64,000 nucleotides of DNA, from assembly GCA_018398815.1 (NCBI GenBank), contig CM031604.1, positions 55,466,135 to 55,530,134 on the forward strand. Reading direction: 5' to 3'. How positions within the stretch are numbered: the stretch's first letter is position 1; each line of letters opens with the position of its first letter. This DNA is from Conus ventricosus. Taxonomy: Eukaryota; Mollusca; Gastropoda; Neogastropoda; Conidae. Shown in pieces: positions 17,988 to 32,800 of the stretch. Under the pieces are notes generated by a model. The model was not told the DNA's origin. It saw only the letters and a list, made by a program, of their open reading frames with translations, and did not search any database. Both the position numbers and the translations under genes were made by a program.

Positions 17988-20194
17988 CCAGGTTCGTGCA
18001 TAAATCTGGAAAGACATTTGTGCTAGTAGCAACTGAGTACTGACAATCAAAATCTTTGAAATTGTATACATGCTGTCAAGTCATTCTCCAGGCCCACTAC
18101 GGTTGTGGTTGAGTGTTCAGGCTTCGGTAAAGGGGCAGATTCATCTACCCCTATCACCACCTGTCTGCTTCTTCGTCTACTTCTTCCTTTTCACTTGTTC
18201 ATTTATTTATTTATTAAGTTATTTAGCTTGTTGGGAAGCTTCAGTCTGGTCAATTGTTTACGTGGTGAAGAAAGAGATTGAGTCCCAAAACTTTACCTAG
18301 GATACCGTCACGAGTCCACGCTCGTCGATCCGGATTTGGTTCTGAAGATATCAATATCTTTAAGGATCATCTCTCTCTTCAGCAACACCCGAAACAGCTT
18401 GAAGCATGGGTATTTACTCGATTTCGATTTAACGCCGCTAGGTGCTTAATTTTGAGTGTCATGGGAGCTTTCACTACACCCTCGACAATACGATCTTAAA
18501 GCATGTGTTTAACAATCCTCATCTAGGTATCATTGTCTCTCAAGACCTAAGGTGAGGCGACCTCTTTGCCAAGACCTCCCAAAAAGCAAACTTAAAGCTT
18601 TCTGCGAAGGATCCTTCGCCTCTGTCTTACCACCTGCAAGTGCAATGCGTACCTCTCTCTGGCTTAGCCCCGCGCTTGAGTAAGGAGCAGTCCTTGTAGA
18701 CCTTGTAGAGGAGCAGACCTTGTATAGGAGCTTCCTGTGGGGCATGGTGTGAGAGGCCTAGGAAACATCCAAGATCGCTACTTCCACCTGCCTCCCTTTA
18801 TTGTATGAATTCATGAGACAATAAGCTGTGGGCAGTATCTGCATCTCACAGGAGAAGCCAACGCAGCAGAAACCGTGATTTACGTTGGTAAGGATGCTCT
18901 GTCACCGGACGGTTAGGCAGATGATAGCAGATCCAATGCTCTAGGCATAGGGTTTTACAAGGCATGGATGTCAACGAGATGGGACTGTAGCTCTCATGCA
19001 GCGAGGTGGCTGTCTCCTTTCCTTTTCTTTCTTTTCTGTTTTTTTTTTTTTTTTAACACAGAGATGTTCCCAGTCAACCAGTCACTTGTAAGGGTGTCCG
19101 AGTCCAATGACCTTTGAAAAGTCCACCCTAGGAAAGGGAGCGAAGTTGAGAACTCAGGTCTTCAGCACCGTGTCAGGAATGTCCTGGAGCCGAGTTATTG
19201 GGGTTAGAGGTCCACGAACTGGCTTAGCTATACTGCTGTGGACATTGTGATCAGCTAAACGAGAGCAATATTTTCAGCGCTGGAATGGGGTTGTGGGGTA
19301 TCATGCAGTGCCCACAGTGAAGGCGGATTTAGGGTTGTGTAGCTATAGGAGACAAGCTAATGAATAATGTTTCACATCATTACTCAATGCTAAGTGGCAC
19401 TCCAGGGAGTGTCGAGAGAGGGGTGGAAGATCTCTCTTGAAGGTCGTTGATGTAGGCACCTTAGCCAACCCTCCAGCCACTATGGGTGATAGCGAGTCTA
19501 GCCTGTGTCGCCGTGGAGCGGCTCCGAGATATGAGTCTGACGGCGATGGAGCACTGCCTGACTGCAATAACCGTGGCCTGGCAAACCCTGCTTTTGAGCC
19601 GGCATGGTGGGTGAAACTGATAGCGCCCTCTCGGCCGTAGTCAGTGAGGACCATGGAAAGGAATCGTGCAGCGCTCCAACAATGTCCGTACTGCTTCCTC
19701 TTTGACGCGGCCTCAAGCGGCATAGTAAGGCCTACCATCGTCGCTCGAGCGTGAAGAAATCCACCCATTAGCCCTGAAGACAGGCCTTAGAGGGGAGGGA
19801 GCGGGGGAGGGGGGGGGGGGGGGGGGTAGTAAGAGGTGAAGACTGCCGACACGCACAGTCAGACGACCAACACCAGAGTGGACACCAGTTCCGAATCAAG
19901 TGATGGAAACGGTTAAGTTCAGCAGGAAGGAAGCAGAGGATCCAGACTTCAGTCTGGAACAAGCAGAACAAGATGGGACAGCCCCAACTCGGAACCGAGC
20001 CGAAGACTCCTGCCAGTGATCAGGCATCCTGCCACCAGACTTGGGTCTGGGACACCATGCCCCTAATGGTCCCGAGCAAATAGAACGTTAATCTCCTTTT
20101 CAGTAATGTTTCTCACACTGAAATGCAGTTTAACCTGTGCCGACTGATGGGCCTACATATTATTCCTTATTAATATACCTTATCAATCTCTGTC

Positions 20195-20196
<2 letters not shown>
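17605..20196. other. Intergenic DNA with simple repeats
   Basis: Holds a (TG)n run at 17723-17771, a poly-A run at 17953-17986, a T run near 19038 and a poly-G tract near 19810-19827. No conserved coding frame is recognisable. Confidence 0.5.
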
Positions 20197-20266
<70 letters not shown>

Positions 20267-20279
20267 AGCACGCGCTTAT

Positions 20280-20331
<52 letters not shown>

Positions 20332-20356
20332 GCTCGCACGCACGCGCACACACGCG

Positions 20357-20419
<63 letters not shown>

Positions 20420-20451
20420 CGCACGCGCGGCACACGTACTCGCGCACACAA
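20197..20451. repeat. Compound microsatellite (CA)n-(CT)n-(CA)n
   Basis: About 250 bp of alternating CA, CT and CGCA repeats. Apparent histidine/threonine/cysteine/valine frames across it are translation of the repeat. Confidence 0.95.
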
Positions 20452-21205
20452 ACACTGACGAGAATGGAACAGATTTACCACAGACATCTTGATTCATGCA
20501 CATGAACATAATTATGGCAAAATTTCACATGATGCAAAAGGCGTTTTGAAAACGACACAAAAACAAACAAAAGCAGGTCGCAGTCTGTATAATGACTATC
20601 CTATACAAAATGTGGGCCACTGTGAAAATAACAATGCTGGAGTGACTGAGAAGTATCCACGTTTTCTGTCTCTGCAAAGTGTAAGCCTATGTCTGTGAGA
20701 GCAAAAGTTGTGTTTTCAATTCCCCATAAACAAAAGCTGTGGAAAGCGGGTATAATTATAGGCCTAACTGTCAACTTTGAGATTAGCAGCTGAGGCGTAT
20801 ATAAAATTCAGACTGTTTCCTTTTTTTATTTTTTTTATTTTTTGGATTTTTTTTTTTAGTGAAATTTCAGGTGCACGAGCCACCATGAAGGTGTTAACAG
20901 GTGTGGATCTGTGAGACCCATCTAGCACGAAACTGTGTATAAATGACGAAGCACGGTGAAGGTTAAATAAATAAATGAATAAATAAATAAAATGAAGTTC
21001 CGAGCCTGGGGTGGGCTGAGGTGGGGGAGGAAGAAAGCAGAATCGGTGGGCGGGGCACTGGCTCTCGTCTAATCGCGGGTGCTTAGCACGTTCGATCAAT
21101 GTCTACTTCCAAAATGTCTGATCCGCTGGCCTCCCCGCCCTTTCCCCACCACACACATTGAAACTGAACTATACGGCCACTGCGTCCGCCCTTTTGTGCG
21201 CGCAC
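20452..21205. other. Intergenic DNA, no supported gene
   Basis: A T-rich patch (20815-20858) and AATAAATAAATA near 20966-20990 are the only features. Confidence 0.5.
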
Positions 21206-21478
<273 letters not shown>

Positions 21479-21746
21479 CGCGCGCGCATGTGCTGGCAGG
21501 GTACTGAATGGCTTGGGTGTGTGGTGTGTGTGTTGTTGTTGTCTTCAATTTAACGTCTATCCACATAGTGATATTAGACGGGGGGAGGGGAGGGGGGAGG
21601 AGGGTGGGTATCGGGAGGAAAAAGGGGGGGGGGGGGAGGGGGACCGTATTGTGTGTTCATGTCTCTTTGATAAGGGGGAGAAGAAAAAAAGTCAGAAAAA
21701 ATGAGCATTAACAAAAATTACAATCAACTAGTCTATAACAAATGTC
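21479..21746. other. G-rich intergenic and LINE 3' flank
   Basis: Purine-rich (GGGGAGG) sequence near 21581-21645 and the 3' region of the minus-strand LINE. No gene. Confidence 0.4.
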
Positions 21747-24700
21747 CTACAGGACTATGAAGTAAACATTTCGCAATATTAAACAAACTAATAGCATTTT
21801 TGAAAACGCCTTCAACACAATTTTCAGAAATCGCTGGTAAGATAGGTCATAACCTCTGACATTCAAAAATGATGTGCTTGCTAGAAATTTGTTCACCACA
21901 TAAACATCTAACATTTTGCTATATTTTGTGATGAACGCATTAAGTTTTATCCTGTAAGATAGCGAACTAATCTGTCTGAATTTGATTACACCAGTATGAT
22001 TCAAGTATGATTTGTTATCCAAACCACGAGAAACAATATGCTTATTCTTGGAGAGTCTATCTTTTCTCAGAGTATAGCCTTTAATTCTACTCCATACTGC
22101 TTGTTCCAGCAAGTGATAACCCTCCTGAATGGATAAGGGAACATGAATTTCAGTGGATTCTGTGCCTTGCCTTGCGCTCTCTTTTGCTACTTTGTCAGCC
22201 CACTCATTTGAAGAAAATCCAAGATGTGAAGGAACCCAGCAGAAGGAAACGTTGTCTCTTTTAAAGTTAAGATATGAATTAACTGACTGATTTCTAAGAT
22301 AATTTTGGTCTTTTTCTTGCAATCTGATGATCTTAAAGCATAGAGTACCGATTGGGAATCTACACAAAATAAGATTTGAAATAACTGTAATGGAAAATCA
22401 ACTATGTAATTGAGAGCCATAAGAATAGCAATAAGTTCAGCAGTAAAGATGGATCGATTTTTGCCAATGTAGTATGACTTTTCCTTTTTTAACGCTGGTA
22501 TTCCAAAAGCTGAACCTGCCCGGTGATCTTCTAGGAGTGAACATCTGTATATATCTTTAAATGATTTGGATATGTGTTCTGTATATGTAATTGGACTTCA
22601 GTTTTCATAATGTTTGGATTCTCATTTTTCTTCACGTCAGTATAATTAATATCAAACTGCGCTTTATTCATCTCCCAAGCAGGACAAGGGGAGGCCGCTT
22701 GATTTGTGTCAATATTACTTGGATTTATATCAGATCTTTTGAGTAGATCTGATACGTAAGTGGCAATTGGTTTCAATGATGATAATCTGCTTAGCTCGTT
22801 TAGGAAAAGAATTTTCAGATGTAATTTTCAGTTCCTCAGATGCAAAGTTGTTACTTGTCGAACTTCTAAGAACGTATTTAGCGCATGCAAGACTTCGGTA
22901 CTCGTCCAAAGGCAATTCTCCAATTTCTTTATAAGTTCCAAGCGTTGATGCGTGAAAAGGCACACCAAGAGCAAGCCTATAAACCTTGCAATCTATGCTT
23001 TGAAGTTTTTTAAGTAAATAATTAGGGGCACTAAAAAATACCTCTTGTCCATAGGACAATTTTGATCTAATCAGCGACGTAGAGAGATGTTTCAAAACTT
23101 TGCAATCTTGTCCCCAGGCTTGTTTGTTTATAATCTTTAATAGATTTAAACATTTCCTTGCCTTAGTAAACGATGTAGTTGATATGAGCATTCCAGGACA
23201 ACTTTGGTGTAAGATAGATACCTAGAAATTTCACGATATCTTTATACTGAATAGTCGTATTTTCAATTTAAAAAAACGGCAGCTCTGATGGATTGCTGCC
23301 ATTATTAAAGAGAATCATATGTGTTTTCTCTGTAGATAATGTCAGACCATTTTCGTCCATATAAGTAAATATATGATCGAGCTCTCTTTGATAGATCTTC
23401 TTGATGTAGTTCAATTCCCTTTTTGATGTTTTTCTTTCATTGTAACATTCATCCAGATGCATAAATCATCGGCATATTGTACTAATACAACATGCTTTGA
23501 TAACAGCGAAGGGAAATCGTACATTAAGATGTTAAATAACATAGGGGCGATAACAGAACCTTGTGGCAATCCCTTATGTAAGAATCTAGAATTGGAGTAT
23601 GCATTCCCTACTCAAACACGTATGCTTTTATTCAAAAAGCATTTAATGTAGTGATATAAATGTCCCGAAATCCCGATTTGTTTCAATTTGTAAAGGAGTT
23701 TGGCGTGCCTGACTTGGTCATAAGCTTTCTTGATATCAAAAAAGGTCGCTAGAACATTTCTTCTTCTTGCAAATTGTTTTACATTCGTTGTTAGTTTCAC
23801 TAAATTGTCAATAGCAGACCTGCCATTTTGGAAGCCTGCTTGATTAACTGGAATAACTTTATTTTTTTGACAATACTGCGTCAATCTTCTCAAAACTATT
23901 CCCTCTAATAGTTTACAGGTATGTGAGGTTAATGCTATTGGTCTGTAACTATGCCTATCTGTTGGAGGTTTGCCTTGCTTAAAAACTGGTACAATGATAG
24001 ACTGTTTCCATTGTTCTGGCATTACGCCCTCAAACCAACATTTTTGAAACAATTTCTGCAGTAATAAGACAACATTTTCAGGCAGGTGTTTAAGCATATC
24101 ATTGGAAACTTTATCTAGTCCCACGGAAGTTTTCTTATTAGGAAGAGATAGAATTGTATCTTTCACTTCATCAAGAGTAATTGGAGCATTGATGAAATGA
24201 CTTATCATTAACTGGATCTATATAATCGTCTTTATTTTCTTCTTCTGTTCTGAAAGTTTTATCTTTAAAGGACAGACCTTCCAAACGCATAGATTCGGAA
24301 AACATATCGGCGAATGATTCTGTTTTTTTCTGAATTAGAAGGAAATTCTTTGTTCTTCAGCTTGGCAGGACAAGATGGCAAGTTTAACCCCCTTTTCATT
24401 TCATGAAACTTTTTCCAAACTTTTTGTAAATCTTTATGATTCGAAATCTCATTAGAGCAGAAAGAGGACCGATATTGCCTTTTAGCTTGAGCTATTACCA
24501 TGTTACTGCAGTGATTCGCTCTGTTCTTGGCTATTAGATTCTCTGGTGTTTTGTCTTTTAAATAGATTTTAAACAAACATTATTTGTTATTAACGGCTGA
24601 GTCACAAGCAGGTGTCCACCAGATATTTCCTGAGTGTTTGTTTGACTTAACTGGGCGAAATTTTGGAATGGCTACATCTGCAGTACTAAGGATAGCATCA

Positions 24701-25302
24701 GTAAAATACGAATATAACTGATCAACGCTATCAATATTAATATCGACAGTCTTGTATGTAGCTAGTTTGTTTTTGAAGGTTTCCCAATCAGCTGATTTAT
24801 AATTATATTTTGGGATTATGTCTTCTTGAAATTCACAAGAATCGGTTATTTTTATTAAAGTTACAGTTATTGGAAGGTGGTCGCTTCCTAGAGTATCGTC
24901 AAAGGTAGACCAGCTACATTCAGATGCTAATGCAGGAGATATCAAGGTTAAATCTATTGCTGATGCCCTATGAGTTGGAATGTCTGGAATTCTAGTTATG
25001 CTGCCATCATTAAGCAAGTATAAACATGAATCAACAATATTTTCTACAAATCGGTTACTAGTTACGGATGTGCAATTCTTGTCCCAAAATGGCGAATGGG
25101 CGTTAAAGTCCCCTGCTATTAACCATTTTTCGTTGTCTGGTAGCGTGTGTAACCATTCTGTATTAAATTCATTTGGTCCTTTGGGAAGATGTGTAGATAC
25201 TATGTTTATCATTAAATCTTCCCTTAATTTAACTCGAGCCGCACACGAGTGTAAAGTTGGAATATTGTTTGGAGCAGGGGACGGGTATACTTTAAATCTG
25301 TT
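21747..25302 (-). pseudogene. Non-LTR retrotransposon with endonuclease, reverse transcriptase and RNase H (I/Jockey superfamily), 5'-truncated and frameshifted
   Basis: Read on the minus strand, the element enters in the middle of an apurinic-type endonuclease (24580-25212). Motifs there are WLIAGDFNAHSPFWD and LGSDHLPITV, the Asn/Asp/His residues of this nuclease. A linker (24265-24576) leads to reverse transcriptase (23612-24208: KTSVGLDKVSNDMLKHLP; SYRPIALTSHTCKLLE; FFDIKKAYDQVRHAKLL), then LPQGS and the catalytic YADD at 23465-23476. A C-terminal RNase H domain keeps its acidic residues (LKIYTDVHS, SIFTAEL, FCVDSQSVL, SNEWADKVAKE) between about 22550 and 22170. RNase H separates it from CR1- and RTE-type elements. 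At least eight frame breaks make it inactive. Its 5' truncation point nearly coincides with a (GT)n run. Confidence 0.9.
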
Positions 25303-25328
25303 CCTTCTTTAATAGGCCCTATATATAG

Positions 25329-25330
<2 letters not shown>

Positions 25331-25383
<53 letters not shown>

Positions 25384-25492
25384 CGCGCGCGCGCATGTGT
25401 GTGCGCGCGCGCGCGTGGGTGCGTGCGTGCGTGTGCGGGTGTGGTGGTGGTGGTGTGGTGTGGTGTGTGTGTGTGTGGGGTGTGAGAGAGAG
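25331..25492. repeat. Compound (GT)n/(GC)n/(GGT)n microsatellite
   Basis: A GT run, then CGCG-rich, then GTGGTGGT-type repeats, ending with GAGAGAGA. A separate (AC)n run follows at 25580-25611. Confidence 0.95.
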
Positions 25493-25579
25493 ATCAGTTC
25501 CCACGAGCTGGCCGAGCAGAGTGAGAAATCCCGATTTCTTTTTCATTGATAAATCAGAGGACGGTACAAAAGGAACGGT

Positions 25580-25614
<35 letters not shown>

Positions 25615-25619
25615 TTATC

Positions 25620-26119
25620 AGAAAATATATCGAGGCCTGTAGCTCATACAAATCACATTTCTGACCTAATTTGTTTCGAACATAAATGCATGTTAGAAGG
25701 AAATGATTAGTTTAACATGAGAGCTCAAAACTTCGTCTTTACTTTTCAACTGTTTTCATTCACTTAATAGGACAAAAACTAGTTCACTGCCTTCGAGTAA
25801 TGGTACGCTACCTGCTCATGCACCTGTGTTGCCACTGCGAGCGATGCAGCGCAACAACCATTGACCTTTCGGTCCATGAAACCGACACACACACACACAC
25901 ACAGATCCACACGCACGCGCGAGCGCGCTGTTGAGGCAGTTGCCCCCATTACATTGGATTGTGGGAAGGTAAGCCACCCGCTGTATCGACAGTTGCACGG
26001 TTTCGTTGCGGCGTGAGTACAAAAAATACGCCGGCGTCTTGATCGTTCACTGGATTGGAACGAGACAGCATCAGTTTTGATCTGTGCAACGCACTCGTCT
26101 GATAACCAGGTTATCCGCA
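25620..26119 (+). promoter_or_regulatory. Upstream region of the universal stress protein gene
   Basis: Probable promoter and 5' UTR, by position only. Contains an (AC)n run (25886-25906), a CGCG-rich patch (25911-25928) and two ATTGG (inverted CCAAT) words near 25953 and 26052. No clear TATA box at a fixed distance. The transcription start cannot be set from sequence alone. Confidence 0.3.
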
Positions 26120-26189
26120 ATGGCAAGCCAAGAGAAAAACATCCTTATTGCTTACGATGGGAGTGAACACTCGGAATACGCGCTTGAAT
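26120..26189 (+). CDS. Universal stress protein exon 1
   Basis: ATG at 26120, preceded by CCGCA. Encodes 23 codons plus one base and ends at T|GTAAGTG, a strong donor. The start is chosen because the conserved first strand (NILIAYDGS) begins seven residues later. Confidence 0.9.
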
Positions 26190-26966
26190 GTAAGTGACGT
26201 GTGTGTAGGCATGAACGAGTGTTGTGGTTAGTATATCTAGATATCTAGGTCTCGTAACGAATTATGATCTCTTGTTGATTTGTCTTGGGCCTCTACACAA
26301 AAGTCAGCTTGGTAGCTCAGAGGAGTTTGAAAATGACATATTTGGTTGTTTGTTGAACTGTTTTACAATTAGAAGCCTGCCATGGTCTTAAGAGCAGAAA
26401 CAGTCTCGATCGATTGATGAAACGAAATAGGACATAACCGGTGACCCCTGAGCTATCTATTATGTTCACGTTGCAGAGAGTGTGTGTCGACCACAAACCG
26501 GTTTGAAACCGCTTTTTGAGATCGGCAGCACATGTACATGTATGTATGTATTAATTACATGACCAGTATAATTTGCTGTCTAATTAATTGTTTTTGTGTC
26601 ATTATTGTCGTTGCTATTTCAGTACCAGAACAATCGGGGAAAATCATAAAACTATGATATAGTTGCCTACACAATACAATTACACGTGTAGCATGCGGTC
26701 AAGCAACATCACTTACAATTACATTTAAAGTTGCCAACTGTATTTTCCCATCAAATCAAAGGTAAAAAAAAAATGTCGAGAACTTTTTTTCTTTTTTTTT
26801 TAATGAACAGCATCAGCTTTGTTTTTTTTAACGAACAACATCATGGGGTTCAGAATAATTCAACAGCTGATTGTAATGCTTTTTCAGGAGATCTGTTAAA
26901 ATACACATATATCATACATGTGTGCATACGCATTAACATACATGTTTTAACTCACACCAGCACCTG

Positions 26967-27009
<43 letters not shown>

Positions 27010-29764
27010 CTCACACACATAGTGCACACACACACACACACACATACTCGCATTCACACTCACACACATAATGCACCTGTGAGACCACAATTACTGTTTT
27101 CACCATAGTGACGCACATTGACATGGATCACAAGTGGTTTTGAGAGCCAAAGTACATGAACGGTAGGATGTTCAGAGCCAGATCTGTCATTGGATGAATG
27201 GGCGCCCACACAGAGGCATCCATGCAGATGGGTTATTCACTTGACTATGCACATTGAAACAGAAGAAAGCTGAATTGCTTACATGAAAAATTATCACATT
27301 CATTTAATATATGCAGTCTCCATCAGTCCATGTCATTTCATATATATGGTGCACACCAGTTAGCCTACATTAGTACATATATGCAGTAAATGTGAAATAA
27401 GTATTCCAATCTTCGAAATTTGATCACAGATTTCATAGGCCAGTACACAACTGCAATGAACAGTAAGGGTTATTATCTTTGTAGTGAAAAAAAAAGCTTG
27501 AGTCTCTGGAGACCAGCAATACATGGCATGGCTGTATCTCTGCAGAAAAAGCATGAGCCTTTGGACACCCAAGACGATTGGCAAGGTTTATTACCTTTCA
27601 AAGAAGTATAGTTCCCTGGAGATTCAAGACATGCAGCAAGGCTTAATTCTTTCACAAAAAGCATGGGTCTGTTAAGTCTCATGTCATACTGTGAAAATTT
27701 TAAACTACGTATGGTGAAAATAAAGAGAATTCCTATTATCAAGGTGTGTGATTTTGTTCAAACTTTTTATTTCAGTATCTCGGTTCAGTTCAGTTCAGTG
27801 GTTTATTTAATGTCTATTCATCGTCAGATAGTATTGGACACTTGAAAAAAAAACCAAAAAAAACAAACACCTCCACACTCAACTTATCATCTATGTAAGT
27901 ACTTTCAAACCCACATCTGATTTATGCACACGTATATATAAAGGTGAAATACCCTAGTGGTACACAAAATTGTTGATCTTTATAAAAATTTTGTAAACTG
28001 TGATTGCAAAATAACCATCGCAGTTTCAGCAACATAGGACCTTTACATGACAGTATTGACATTGTCAAAGTTCATCTCAATACAGCCCTGATGTGGCCCT
28101 TTGCAGTCGGCTGGGCTATAAGCAACATTATCTTATCTTATTCATTTCAATACCTTTCTCCTGATAGAGCAAGGTCAACACTGAGCATTCAAACAAAAGA
28201 TGATGCACAGAAATGTTTTCTCTACAGACACAAGTAATGCCATGAGAATATTTACTATTTAGTGTTCCATATATTCAGCCTTAATTTTTTACTTAATCTA
28301 ACAATGCTGTTGAAGTAAACATGTGTGTTTGTGAACTGGTTGTATGTAAAATATCGCTTCTTCTCTTTTATTTTATTTGGACAGGGTATGTGAAGAACAT
28401 GCACAAGCCCAGCTACCATGTGACCTTGATTCATGTGCCGGAACTCAACGAGATGCTGCACACCCAGCACTGGGCCAGTTGTGAGTGTTAGAATTTTTAT
28501 AACTAGGGGAAAAATAGCTCTATTTCAGAGGGACATGTGAGAAATGGATCATACATCTTGTGTTGTGGAAGCTTCAAGGGAAGAAAGAGGTTATGTTGCT
28601 GAAGGAAAATGTATTGGAGGTAAGAAGAGGGAGGAGGTATTTAACAAGTGATAAGAGCGCTACAGAACTTTATAGCAGTTGGAATGGTGACAAATGTAAA
28701 CTAAGGTTTTTGAGTTTTGAGAAACTTTATAGTTTGCATTCTTCTTTGTCGGCTGATCAAGTGATATTTACAAACTGCATTGTAGGATTGTTAGAAACTT
28801 TGTAATGTGGTAATCTGTGAAACCAATCTCATACTTGTTGATGTATAAAAGTTTTAATTTAGCCAATCCCACGTCTTACAGGCATCTCTACATAAATACA
28901 CACTAACTCACACACACACACACACAAAAAATGTTTCATGGGTCATGAATTCCTCAAGGGGGATTGAACCCAGAAGTTATTGTTACTGAAGGTTAAATCC
29001 CAAAAGGGGAAGCAATGTAAGGAACAACACTGGCCTAGTGGTCCGAAAATCGCACTCTGGAAACTGATTCACTGTACAATTCAGTACCCTGAAATTGCAC
29101 TGCTGATGTTTGTAAAAACTGGTGATTCAGATTCAGAGTGACAACGCAGCTGCAAGTATGTGTAAGCCGATTCAGATGTACTGTAATGCATACCTATGAC
29201 ACGTTTTCCTTTTCATTTAATAACGGAAAGGAATCTAGCATTGTAACATCCTTAGATGTTCTGCTGAGATTTACAGTAGATTGGCTTGTTTTGAAGATGA
29301 TCCTTACGGACAATGATAATCATTAAAGGTTTAGCATTGTTTTATCATCACACATTAAAATCCTCTTTAAGATATCAAATGTGTGATCTGTCTTTCAGCT
29401 GTGTATGTGTTCGATCGGGAGGTGATTGAGGGCATGTTGAAAAAGGAGCACGATCGTATCCAGGCAGATTTGCAGAAGTTTGCTGACAAACTGAAAAGCC
29501 TTGGGGTAAGCTAACGCAAATGTATGTAATCTTATTACTGCAGCTGCTGATTCATTAGCAGGACTTTGTAATCCTTCTTTAGAACCTTTTTTTCCAGTAT
29601 ATCTGTCTGTCTTATACCTGTCTTTAATTCCACCTGTCTCAGTTTCTTGAACTTTTAAAGCAAACTGAAAACTAACTTTCAAAACAAAACCATATTCTGG
29701 ATTTCATAAGGCAGTATTCTCATGCAAATTGCACGTGTGCAGTTGCAAAACACACACAAGCATG

Positions 29765-29830
<66 letters not shown>

Positions 29831-32800
29831 CCACACTGCTGTACCACAACACACCACATCACACCCTATTATATACACTATACAGAGACAGGCACACACA
29901 GACAGACAGACAGTTGCACATGTACAGACAAACTTTTGTGCGCGCTTCACATACACTGCTGTGGTTTGCATCTGTGTCTGAGTTGGTGAGACACAAAGAG
30001 AGCATGGAAGTCGGCCATCAGCATGGTGGATACTTGATTCAATCGTGAAACGCCATTTGCCTGCATAATGACTCGTGTGTATGTTAAAACTGCTTCTCTA
30101 CCTGAGAAGACAGACTTAGATATCTGGGGGGCTTTTCATTCGTAAATTCAGCATTACATATATATAAAGAAAAAATGTTTGTAGACTGTTCTCGCTTTAC
30201 CTAATCTGTAATAACTGTTTCTATGTGAAAAGCGCATAATTTCTCAACCATGCAACAGTGTCTTATTTGCATAATACAGTAATTACCTATTATGTATGCA
30301 TGCATCATCCTGTACCTGCATGTGTAATCCTGGTGTTATGAAGCTGCCTTTAACTTAAAAGTATGTTTGGCACTCCATAGCCACGGCTGGATGCTGAGTT
30401 CAGCAGATATCTTGTTCTGTACATGTCCAGCACTCGCCTATGAAAACCACACTTTGCCCTTTTCCTTTCTCCCATGAGGGCTGTCCCTATCAGTATCACT
30501 GTGGTGCGTGTAATTAGGTCGGTTTGGTGTAGTACACACATGCTGATTGCTGATAGAGAAGGAACTTTGCCCACTGCAACAGCTGCTGTGGGTACTGTCT
30601 CACTCCAAACGCACTGCCTGTCAAGCTGCTATGGAGGCTGATATGATTTCCAGCATGCGATATAGGTTTCTTTCCACTTGCAGATAGAATATACAGTTGG
30701 TCAGACAGATGGACAAAAAGAGAGAAAGAAAGCTAAAAGAAAAAAACAGAAAAACAAAAAGCACAAATGTTTTATGTTTTGAAATTAGTCACGTATTTTA
30801 AACTACTTGGTGCTGTTTGATATTTGTGATTGCTTCTCATCTAGTCTGCATTGTTTCCATCTCTCATTATAAGGGTCTTGTTGGTTAATGAACTTGGTTG
30901 CAGAATACGAAAGTGCAGTGCATATTCATGTGTTTTTCAGGGAATCCTAATATTTGAAACAAAAGAAGCTGTCACTAAAAGTTAAAAGAAAAAGAGCTCC
31001 CTGTATAAACTGGGTGTACATTGATTACCGTTAAATAACAATAATGATGTAGCCCACCTAAACTGATAAACTAATATTCAATAGAATCCACCTAAACTAA
31101 CATGCAATGGCGTCCACCTAAAATAACATGAACGGAGTTCATCTAAACATACAGTGTAGTCCATCTAAACTAACATATAATGGAATCCATCTACATCAAC
31201 ATGCAATGGAGTCCCTCTTACATTTAAATTTTATCAGGGGTCAAGAGACGTCCAATCATGTTGTTAACAAGCGATTGTGCTAAACAACCAAATTCTCAAA
31301 TAGTATCTCAGCCAGAGTTGGAACAAATGATATGTAAAAGCAAGCAAGCCAATTATCACTAAAATAACATTTTAAGTCAAGTGAATTCTGCATGTCCAGT
31401 GTTTGACTGAGCAGGCCTACAATTCCCTGTCATCTTATAACGGTTACTGAGGCTGTGGAGTTTGAGGAACAAGACACATTACACAGAGATAACACTCCTT
31501 ATGATGCTTTATAATTATATCCAAATTCAACCTGTGAGTTTAAAAAAGGTGTGTCCCTTATGGACTGGCTCTGATTCTCATGCTGCTATAACGACTTCTT
31601 TGAGTTGGGTAACTTTTATGTCAATGGTCTATGTTGGGGAAAAAAATCATTTACAACATTCATGTGTCATAATTACTGACACATTTTACTTCCATTTATT
31701 CTTAGTGTTGACATTTTTCAATGTCGGTCGACTTCTGTGTATTTTGCAATATTTGAATCGTTGAAATATTGTATACGATTTACAATGGGATTACATGGTT
31801 TGAAAGGAAGAGATGGTTGGGTGGTTTCTACATCAAATCCGAAGGTTCTGTGTAGAGGGTGCAGTCTTGTGCAGCATTTGAATGACACCAAAAAAAAAAG
31901 GTTGACATTAACTGATCATAACGCTATACACCTGGCTTTGTTTTGGTCATAAACCAGGATTGTCTAAGAGATAGAATTTTGCGCCTCTTGATCTTCCATT
32001 TGATGGAAAAATTCTCATTGTTCAGGTTTTCTCCTTTTCACAAAGTCTTGATCTATAACCAATGTTAATTCTTTGATAGTGTGTGGGTACCTAGCACCAG
32101 GGATGAAGGGGAGGAATCGGGTGAATGGGTGGGTGGGGTGAGGAATGTGTATGCTCAGCCTTTGCCAGTTGCTTAGAAAATGGAAAGATATGTTATGTGA
32201 CATGTGACACACCTTTCTATGTCCTTTGCAAATTTGAATCAACTTTCTAGCTCAAGTCTTCTTGTTTCTGGTATGATGGTAATTGATTCAGACTGCCTAA
32301 TCAAAGTCGTATCTAGTGTCCCTTGGAAATTTGAAAAATGTCTTTCAGACTCAGGTCTTTCTTGTTTCTAATGGATGTTAATTGCTAAACCCAAAGCTCT
32401 GCCCTTCTTCATACAATCATATACCTTCCTCCCACGAGCCAATGTGAAACTGTTAGCAAGAACACCAGACTCTGTCACCACCATCTCACAGTTCTTTTGG
32501 GGTTCCCTCAGTTTTTCTTTCTTTCCTTGACTAATAGTAGTACTTACGAACAATGTGATATCAGTGTTGACCATTTTCAAGGTCGGTGTGAGTTTTCTGT
32601 ATTCAATAGTGTGTATTAACCAAGAATGCTATTCACTTTATGACTTTAAGTGGGCGATAGCTAGCTCTTGGGGAAGAATAGAATACAGTCATCAGTAGAG
32701 ATCACTGTTGGTTTTCGCCGGAGTGATGGACTTTAAAAGCCAAGAACACTGTCTGCTTGTGTATTGTACAATCAATTAAAACTTTCTTTAGATGGTTTCG

